Shown here: positions 33,986-38,240 of the stretch, piece by piece | How the letters are laid out: every line of letters begins with the position of its first letter | How positions within the stretch are numbered: position 1 is the stretch's first letter | Assembly: GCA_002708765.1 (NCBI GenBank) | Contig: PAPD01000002.1 | Location: forward strand, 1-38,240 | Source: Gammaproteobacteria bacterium | GTDB taxonomy: Bacteria; Pseudomonadota; Gammaproteobacteria; Pseudomonadales; Azotimanducaceae | Direction: 5' to 3' | DNA length: 38,240 bases | Position numbers and translations under genes: made by a program | Notes under the pieces: model-generated | Database searches by the model: none | What the model was told of the DNA's origin: nothing | The model's input: the letters and a program-made list of their open reading frames with translations, nothing else

Positions 33986-34594
33986 ATGAACATAGCAACT
34001 ATCGAATTTTTACTGTTTTTCACCGCGTCGTTGCTTTTTTTTCTAATATTCCTGGCGCTCTATTACCTGTGGAACAAGACTTCAGAAATCGAGGCAATTA
34101 CCAGAAAATCAGTGAAAACCATAACACGACTGAGTGGTGGTACCCTTTTGGGGCTTATGGGTAAGGAAATATGGGAGGCACTTGCCTCAGACAAACTTCC
34201 TGAGGAACGACGTGAAGAGCTTGGAAATCGCTACGCCTATATTCTTCAAAGGCACATCGAACGAGTCATAGAACAAGGAATTTTTGATAACAGGAAAGGT
34301 AAAAGCGAGATCCCAAACCAAGAAATAGCGATTGGCGGAACCAAAGGAGAAGTTCAATCCTGGATCCCGGAGAAATATGTAAAGACACTTTATACAATAG
34401 GGCTGGATGCAGCAAGACCAGTTCTCGAGAACGAACAAACAGACATATTGATGGACAGGATCAGGGACACGATCGCAGCAATGCTATCCGAAGTCGGGCT
34501 CGGTAACAGACTTGACAGCATCTTCTCCAGGGTAAGAAACAATGTCATACCCCAAGACGACTTCGAAACCGAGGAAGATGCTCGATCACCATGA
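33986..34594 (+). CDS. Unrecognised membrane-anchored protein, third gene of the post-flhB module
   Basis: This 202-residue protein has one N-terminal membrane segment (about 5-29, IEFLLFFTASLLFFLIFLALYYLW) and a cytoplasmic or periplasmic helical domain. It is charged, with a conserved-looking GGTLLGLMGKEIWEALASDKLPEERREELGNRY block and a second helical half (DRIRDTIAAMLSEVGLGNRLDSIFSRV). I cannot assign a family. It has AGAGGAGAGAG as a strong Shine-Dalgarno 8-18 bases before the ATG. It follows the acidic coiled-coil gene by 18 bases, and its stop overlaps an ATG (ATGA at 34591) that may start a damaged fourth gene. Confidence 0.77.
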   Translation: MNIATIEFLLFFTASLLFFLIFLALYYLWNKTSEIEAITRKSVKTITRLSGGTLLGLMGKEIWEALASDKLPEERREELGNRYAYILQRHIERVIEQGIFDNRKGKSEIPNQEIAIGGTKGEVQSWIPEKYVKTLYTIGLDAARPVLENEQTDILMDRIRDTIAAMLSEVGLGNRLDSIFSRVRNNVIPQDDFETEEDARSP

Positions 34595-34817
34595 ACAGCC
34601 CATCGGAAAAGTCGGCACAAAAAGAAGTTAATTGCTGGAATTGCTGCTTCTTTTCAATTAGCTGGGATCCCAACCATCGATACCGTTGCCAGCGACTGGG
34701 ATTCAAGTCCAGACAACTACCTTCAATTGACATCCGGCAAATTGATGGAAGGGATTGTTTATATTTCAAGACAAAACCCGGGACCTAGACCCCCGGAGAA
34801 AAGAACAGATCCTCGAG
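34591..34817 (+). pseudogene. Probable small gene broken by a one-base frameshift
   Basis: An ATG at 34591 overlaps the preceding stop codon as ATGA, typical of coupling. Its own frame starts MNSPSEKSAQK, then becomes Cys/Arg/His-rich and stops near 34788. The next frame (codons in phase with 34592) from 34622 reads KKLIAGIAASFQLAGIPTID, then TVASDWDSSPDNYLQLTSGK and LMEGIVYISRQNPGPRPPEK, which looks like real protein. Dropping one A from the five-A run at 34619-34623 joins the two. The joined frame would run antisense into the bactofilin gene before a stop at 34901. It is either a sequencing or assembly error, a recent frameshift or programmed shifting. Function is unknown. Confidence 0.45.
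34772..34796 (-). terminator. Candidate intrinsic terminator for the bactofilin gene
   Basis: On the minus strand a CCGGG/CCCGG stem (34792-34796 with 34778-34782) is followed by GTTTTGT, 22 bases after the bactofilin stop codon. The stem is only 5-6 bp and the T-run is 4 bases, so it is a modest terminator. It lies inside the putative frameshifted plus-strand gene. Confidence 0.45.
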
Positions 34818-35204
34818 CTAGCTTAATGAGGCCAGTATCCTGGCGCCACCCTTGGAATTTTCGTCCGCAGCTTCCTCGGAGGGCGCAAGAGCACCGTCAA
34901 TAATTCCCCCTTCATGACATAGAAACGAACTGTATTGAACACTACCCGAAAGCTTTCCGCCCTTTTTGATCTCAATACTTTTAGCGACAACGGATCCCGA
35001 TCCCGAGTCCAGCCGCCCCTCCAAAAGAATACGATTCGCTTGAACCCTTCCTTCAACAACTCCATTAGGACCAATCTCCAGCAACCGTGTTTCTATCTCT
35101 CCAGAAACGCGCCCATCAATTTTTGCATTACCCTGTATGTTGAGCTTCGTATTCTCAAGCTTCGTTGTTTCACCAACATACAATTCAAACTTCTCTTCTG
35201 ACAT
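34818..35204 (-). CDS. Bactofilin family protein
   Basis: Bactofilins are small right-handed beta-helical proteins that polymerise without nucleotides into cytoskeletal filaments, often anchoring wall enzymes or polar structures. From the ATG at 35204 the protein has 128 residues, with the family's short repeats: LNIQGNAKIDGRVSGEIE, LEIGPNGVVEGRVQANRILLEGRL, and SIEIKKGGKLSGSVQ, followed by a disordered acidic tail. I chose this start because GAGG lies 8 bases upstream; longer in-frame starts at 35243 and 35279 have poor Shine-Dalgarno spacing. It sits divergently from fliD and has a FliA-type promoter of its own, so it is probably part of the flagellar regulon. Confidence 0.87.
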   Translation of the reverse strand: MSEEKFELYVGETTKLENTKLNIQGNAKIDGRVSGEIETRLLEIGPNGVVEGRVQANRILLEGRLDSGSGSVVAKSIEIKKGGKLSGSVQYSSFLCHEGGIIDGALAPSEEAADENSKGGARILASLS

Positions 35205-35315
35205 CTCTACTTCCTCAGACCCTGGGCCCGTTTTACTATTCATCCATTCCAAAACCAAAACTTCCTTTTTTATCGGCACCGCTCCCTTACACTTAATAAG
35301 GGGTGCGCCTATTTA

Positions 35316-35343
35316 TTATCGGTCACAATCACAAAAACCTTTG
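35316..35343 (-). promoter_or_regulatory. Candidate sigma-28 promoter of the bactofilin gene
   Basis: Reading the minus strand, AAAGGTTT-N11-ACCGATAA matches TAAAGTTT-N11-GCCGATAA at 6 of 8 and 7 of 8 positions with correct spacing (-10 at 35316-35323). A start near 35309 would give a leader of about 100 bases to the ATG at 35204. The bactofilin gene would then be a late flagellar gene. Confidence 0.6.
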
Positions 35344-35480
35344 CGCTAAGTTTTGTATTTCCCTTAACTTCATCGGAAGCATACATCAGTCAGCCATCGG
35401 GAATAAACCGCTTGAAAATAAAAATTTAAATCTAATAAAATCAATTGCTTAAATTTTCTAATATTGCTGACGAATTTATC

Positions 35481-35507
35481 TAAAGTTTTTTGGTGTTCAG
35501 CCGATAT
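35481..35507 (+). promoter_or_regulatory. Sigma-28 promoter upstream of fliD
   Basis: TAAAGTTT at 35481-35488 and GCCGATAT at 35500-35507, 11 bases apart, match the FliA consensus at 15 of 16 positions. It lies about 330 bases before the fliD ATG, so transcripts from it would have a long, structured leader. A separate sigma-54 element lies closer to the gene. Confidence 0.75.
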
Positions 35508-35514
35508 TTTCTGT

Positions 35515-35619
35515 AAGCCGGCAAGAATCTGCCGCTTCAGAGAAAAAAGGGGAAATCATTGCCTCAGAGAAAAATCTCTGATCCCGGACTTCTTTTGGGG
35601 GGTCCTGAAAAAGTCCGGG
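35515..35619 (+). repeat. Inverted repeats in the long fliD leader
   Basis: Three dyads follow the sigma-28 promoter. CCGGCA at 35518-35523 faces TGCCG at 35530-35534, flanked by AAGC and CTT. CAGAGA/TCTCTG (35565-35570 and 35575-35580) encloses AAAA. CCCGGACTT (35583-35591) pairs perfectly with AAGTCCGGG (35611-35619) across 19 bases. Further CGGCA/TGCCG cores lie at 35623 and 35687. They could be RNA stems in the FliA-driven transcript or activator sites for the downstream sigma-54 promoter. Confidence 0.6.
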
Positions 35620-35732
35620 GAGCGGCAGCGGTTAACCTCTGCTGGTATCTGAAGGGAAACATCCGGCCGATTTCAGAGAGAATAGCTGCCGTAAATAGAT
35701 CTTAATATTCTATTTTCTCTAATCCCTCAAAG

Positions 35733-35748
35733 TGGCATAATTCGTGCT
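35733..35748 (+). promoter_or_regulatory. Candidate sigma-54 promoter of fliD
   Basis: TGGCATAATTCGTGCT has GG and GC 10 bases apart, with TGGCA and TGCT kept; the TT before GC is GT. The start would be near 35759, about 80 bases before the fliD ATG. CGGCA/TGCCG motifs lie 40-110 bases upstream, a suitable distance for an enhancer-binding activator. Confidence 0.6.
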
Positions 35749-35838
35749 TCTATCAAAGCTAAAGAAAAAAAGGAAAACCTAAAGTTTCCTCGATTGTGTC
35801 CGATCTTTCTTGTAAGGGACCAGGGGTTTTATAGATAA

Positions 35839-37209
35839 ATGGCTAATATTGATTACATTAATGCTCTCGGAGCAGGCGCATCTTTTGATACCAAGTCAAT
35901 TGTAGAGTCTTTGGTCAACGCTGAAAGAGCAGGCGCAGAGGCGCAGATTCAGAGAAAACTCGCTTCAGCTGAATCAAAAATCAGTGGGCTTGGTGCAGCA
36001 ACCTCCATTCTTAATATTCTTAAGGAAGGAGCCGAAAAGCTTAATGATGCCAAGGACTTCAACACGCTGTCTCTTTCAAATAACCAGACTAGTGCGTTCG
36101 GAGCCTCGGCCAGCGCAAATGCGAGCACCGGCACCAATAGCATCAATGTAACGGCAATCGCAAAAGAACAGCGCTCTATTTCGGCGGGGTTCGATAGCAC
36201 ATCGACAACAATTAACGGGGGCGGCACAACAACTATCGATATCACTGTAGGCGGAGCCACCCAGTCATTAAGCGTCGAGGGCGCAACACTAGAATCCGTG
36301 AGAAACGCCATAAATAATGCAGATCTCGGTATAAAAGCTGAAATACTGGATACCGGAGCTGAATCGGATAATTTTCGCCTTCAGCTGGTAGGAGAATCAG
36401 GCGCTGACAAAAGTTTTACCGTATCTACTGACGCTTCCGGTCTGAGTTTTTCGAATCTCCAGGCAGCGTCTGACGCTTCATTAACGGTAAACGGGGTAGA
36501 TTTCACCCGTTCCAGTAATACCATTTCAGATGTCATTCAAGGAGTCACCCTGAACCTGAACTCCACTACGGACGGCACAGCAACGCTGGCGGTCAATCGG
36601 GACACCACCGCAGCAAAAGAAAATATCATTGCTTTCGTAGCCTTATACAACGAAGCACAACTGGAGTTCAAAAAACTGACTGACTCGGAAACAGATGGGC
36701 CTCTGAGAGGCGACACGATCTTCAGATCTATGCTAAGAAATCTGAACTCGATCGTACTATACCAGTCGTCAACCCCAGGAGACGAAATCGATTCGTTATC
36801 AAGTATGGGAATCAGCGTAGACAAAACCGGACAGCTTCTGTTCGACGAAACCGAGCTGGACGAAGCACTTTCAAACAATTTTGAAGATGTCATAAGAATA
36901 TTCAGCGCCGATACAAACGATCAGAGTCGTTTCAGCGACGAGGACGCGGGGATAGCCGGAGACATAAAGACGCTTATCGAAAACGCAACCGCTTCAGACG
37001 GTTATCTCTTTACCGCAGAGCAGGCCCTTGAGAGCCGGACCAGTGAATATAACGAAGAGCTTGAAGAGCTTAACGAAAGAATGGCGGTCGTAGAAGAAAG
37101 ATATAATCGACAATTCCTTGCAATGCAGACTATTATAGAAGAAATGAACAGCACGAAGGAAAGCCTGATCTCAAGTCTTGAAAACCTGCCGTTCACGCGC
37201 AAAGATTAA
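35839..37209 (+). CDS. fliD: Flagellar filament cap protein FliD
   Basis: FliD caps the filament and catalyses flagellin addition. The 456-residue protein has the N-terminal FliD domain (GAGASFDTKSIVESLVNAERAGAEAQIQRKLASAESKISGLGAATSILNILKEG), flagellin-like middle repeats, and the C-terminal domain ending in a long coiled coil (YNEELEELNERMAVVEERYNRQFLAMQTIIEEMNSTKESL). The ATG is preceded by AGGGG about 12 bases upstream, a loose Shine-Dalgarno. The gene is followed by a small membrane-protein gene where fliS would often lie. It has two candidate promoters. Confidence 0.95.
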   Translation: MANIDYINALGAGASFDTKSIVESLVNAERAGAEAQIQRKLASAESKISGLGAATSILNILKEGAEKLNDAKDFNTLSLSNNQTSAFGASASANASTGTNSINVTAIAKEQRSISAGFDSTSTTINGGGTTTIDITVGGATQSLSVEGATLESVRNAINNADLGIKAEILDTGAESDNFRLQLVGESGADKSFTVSTDASGLSFSNLQAASDASLTVNGVDFTRSSNTISDVIQGVTLNLNSTTDGTATLAVNRDTTAAKENIIAFVALYNEAQLEFKKLTDSETDGPLRGDTIFRSMLRNLNSIVLYQSSTPGDEIDSLSSMGISVDKTGQLLFDETELDEALSNNFEDVIRIFSADTNDQSRFSDEDAGIAGDIKTLIENATASDGYLFTAEQALESRTSEYNEELEELNERMAVVEERYNRQFLAMQTIIEEMNSTKESLISSLENLPFTRKD

Positions 37210-37237
37210 CCGTTAATGGAAGAGAGAGCACTCGACA

Positions 37238-37456
37238 ATGGCTTCGAATCCGGACCAGCCCTGTAAGGTATGTAAGCAGATACGTTACTTCCTGCTTGTG
37301 GCTGTTCCCCTCCTCCTTCTTATAGGAACCAGGCCCGACGTCGGGGTCCCGAGTTTTCCGATAGAGATGGCCTTCACCAATATGATTCTTCTGGGGTTTT
37401 TTGCCGTACTGGCATGGAGAATCTACACCGATTATTTCAAAAACAGAAAAAAGTAG
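37238..37456 (+). CDS. Small CxxC membrane protein downstream of fliD
   Basis: This 72-residue protein has a CxxC pair (C9 and C12) near the N-terminus, two membrane segments (about 15-31 and 45-62) and a basic C-terminus (NRKK). The ATG follows fliD by 28 bases with GGAAGAGAGAG upstream, so it is likely co-transcribed. I recognise no family. It is too hydrophobic to be FliS or FliT, the chaperones that usually follow fliD. Confidence 0.68.
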   Translation: MASNPDQPCKVCKQIRYFLLVAVPLLLLIGTRPDVGVPSFPIEMAFTNMILLGFFAVLAWRIYTDYFKNRKK

Positions 37457-37533
37457 CGAGTTTGTCCTTCTTTAACTAGTTCCTGAATCAAACCAGATCT
37501 GGGGATCTCTGCACTGCTGCCTAAAAAATTAAT

Positions 37534-37551
37534 CTTTTTTTTAAAAAAAAG
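37534..37551. repeat. Perfect T8/A8 palindrome next to the second flagellin promoter
   Basis: CTTTTTTTTAAAAAAAAG is a perfect 18-base palindrome that ends one base before the promoter's TAAAGTTT element. Such A/T tracts bend DNA or act as UP elements; as RNA it could also form a weak hairpin. Its exact abutment with the promoter favours a DNA role. Confidence 0.5.
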
Positions 37552-37552
37552 C

Positions 37553-37582
37553 TAAAGTTTTCCTATCGGCAACCGACTTGCT
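37553..37582 (+). promoter_or_regulatory. Second flagellin promoter: overlapping sigma-28 and sigma-54 patterns
   Basis: TAAAGTTT (37553-37560) and ACCGACTT (37572-37579), 11 bases apart, fit a sigma-28 promoter with a perfect -35. Overlapping it, CGGCAACCGACTTGCT (37567-37582) has GG-N10-GC spacing and intact GGCA and TTGCT, a fair sigma-54 match. Both readings predict a start near 37587-37594. Sequence alone does not decide between them. The leader to the ATG would be about 165 bases. Confidence 0.55.
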
Positions 37583-37586
37583 CTTC

Positions 37587-37608
37587 AAGCGGCAAGTTTT
37601 TGCCGCTT
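37587..37608. repeat. Perfect inverted repeat at the predicted flagellin transcription start
   Basis: A 9-bp perfect dyad with a 4-base spacer centres on CGGCAAGTTTTTGCCG (37590-37605). It has the same CGGCA/TGCCG half-sites clustered before the other flagellin gene and fliD. Its location at or just after the predicted start could make it a downstream activator site, as described for FlrC at Vibrio cholerae flaA, or a 5' mRNA stem. Confidence 0.6.
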
Positions 37609-37674
37609 TATGTGCAACTTCTAGCGAAACCTGGAAGAAACACTAAGCAAGTGGTTACGAGATGTGGCGATGTG

Positions 37675-37704
37675 GGGTCGTCATCATCCATGAAGGGTCG
37701 TCAT
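37675..37704 (+). repeat. Short direct repeat in the second flagellin leader
   Basis: GGGTCGTCAT occurs at 37675-37684 and again at 37695-37704, a 20-base period (two helical turns) within the untranslated leader. No function is known to me; it could be a paired protein site or chance. Confidence 0.4.
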
Positions 37705-37729
37705 GGCTAAACCATAATCGCGTAGCTTT

Positions 37730-37749
37730 CTAAAAACGTTTTTTAGGAG
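37730..37749 (+). promoter_or_regulatory. Hairpin touching the flagellin Shine-Dalgarno sequence
   Basis: CTAAAAA (37730-37736) can pair with TTTTTAG (37740-37746), and the AG at the end of the stem is part of the Shine-Dalgarno AGGAG (37745-37749), 8 bases before the ATG. A weak AT-rich stem like this could tune translation initiation, but it would melt easily. Confidence 0.35.
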
Positions 37750-37757
37750 CTAACAAT

Positions 37758-38240
37758 ATGACTTTAGTCGTAAACACAAACATTGCGTCGATGAATGCGC
37801 AACGCTCGCTGCATGCAAGCAGCAGAGAATTGTCGACTGCAATGGAACGCCTTTCGACCGGTAAAAAAATCAACAGCGCCGCTGACGACGCTGCGGGTTT
37901 TGCTATCGCCGAAAGCATGACAGCGCAAATCAGGGGTCTCTCTATGGCTGCGAAGAATGCCAACGATGCCCAATCGCTATTAAGTATCGTCGAGAACGCG
38001 ACAAACGATGTCACAGACATGCTACAGCGTGTCAGGGAACTCGCAGTCCAGGCTCAGAGCGATACCAATAGCAGCACCGACAAAGCTAACCTGCAAAAGG
38101 AAGCAGAAGCTTTGTTCGCGGAAATAGACAGAGTCGCCAGTGATACAACCTACAACAACGTTGCCTATCTGGGTTCTGGTGCCGCCTCGATCGATATCCA
38201 GGTCGGTTACACTGATGGGGATACGATTAGCATCACCACA
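37758..38240 (+). CDS. Second flagellin (partial, runs off the right edge)
   Basis: The first 161 residues are a flagellin N-terminus: MTLVVNTNIASMNAQRSLHA, MERLSTGKKINSAADDAAGFAIAESMTAQIRGL and NDVTDMLQRVRELAVQAQSDTNS. AGGAG lies 8 bases before the ATG. It is a distinct paralogue of the flagellin at 25234: the D0/D1 region follows the same plan but differs at many positions, for example ADDAAGFAIAES here against SDDAAGLAIVQR there. The filament may therefore be a mix of two flagellins. The C-terminus is outside the window. Confidence 0.95.
   Translation, partial: MTLVVNTNIASMNAQRSLHASSRELSTAMERLSTGKKINSAADDAAGFAIAESMTAQIRGLSMAAKNANDAQSLLSIVENATNDVTDMLQRVRELAVQAQSDTNSSTDKANLQKEAEALFAEIDRVASDTTYNNVAYLGSGAASIDIQVGYTDGDTISITT

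Noticed and set aside
35205-35279. Longer bactofilin starting at the GTG at 35279
   Set aside because: The purine-rich sequence upstream is only 2 bases from the GTG, while the ATG at 35204 has GAGG at 8 bases and matches normal bactofilin N-termini.
1-38240. CRISPR arrays, insertion sequences, prophage genes or integrase-associated sites
   Set aside because: No regularly spaced repeats, transposase or integrase frames, or tRNA-bounded direct repeats were seen; the flagellar region shows no clear sign of recent transfer.

Overview
The window is a piece of a moderately low-GC gammaproteobacterial chromosome. The gene pairs ffh/rpsP, ypjD/corB and tadA/purL sit next to each other as they do in many Gammaproteobacteria. 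The flagellar genes are run by sigma-54 activators of the FlrA/FleQ and FlrC/FlbD type. The long-form LeuA and the many acidic proteins would suit a marine lineage, but I cannot name a genus.

Positions 1-11400 are housekeeping: rpsP (partial) and ffh on the minus strand; the divergent ypjD-like and corB-like membrane protein genes; leuA, which overlaps corB tail to tail; a gamma-class carbonic anhydrase-like protein; a zinc-ribbon Nudix hydrolase; and the minus-strand pair tadA-purL.

Positions 11500 to the right edge are one flagellar region. Two sigma-54 activators come first. The first has no N-terminal regulatory domain; the second has a degenerate receiver domain and no partner kinase gene. 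The second gene leads straight into fliEFGHIJKLMNO. Next are an unrecognised helical protein and a 726-residue flagellin, then a lytic transglycosylase on the opposite strand. Export-gate genes fliPQR-flhB follow and continue into three poorly known membrane-protein genes, one with a SPOR domain. A minus-strand bactofilin, fliD, a small CxxC membrane protein and the start of a second flagellin end the window. flhA, flhF, flhG, fliA, the chemotaxis genes and the hook/rod genes are not here.

The promoters suggest a transcription cascade. GG-N10-GC sigma-54 elements lie before the FlrC-like gene (perfect consensus), fliK, fliP, fliD and perhaps the second flagellin gene. The FlrC-like and fliP promoters also share the upstream 14-mer AACCTATTGTTTTT, a candidate site for the truncated FlrA-like activator. 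CCGA-type sigma-28 (FliA) elements lie before both flagellin genes, fliD and the bactofilin gene. CGGCA motifs cluster near the flagellin and fliD promoters and may be sites for the FlrC/FlbD-like protein.

The best candidates for undescribed biology are: the three-gene membrane module after flhB together with the FliA-type bactofilin; the kinase-less two-activator circuit and its operators; and an apparently frameshifted small gene between the module and the bactofilin.
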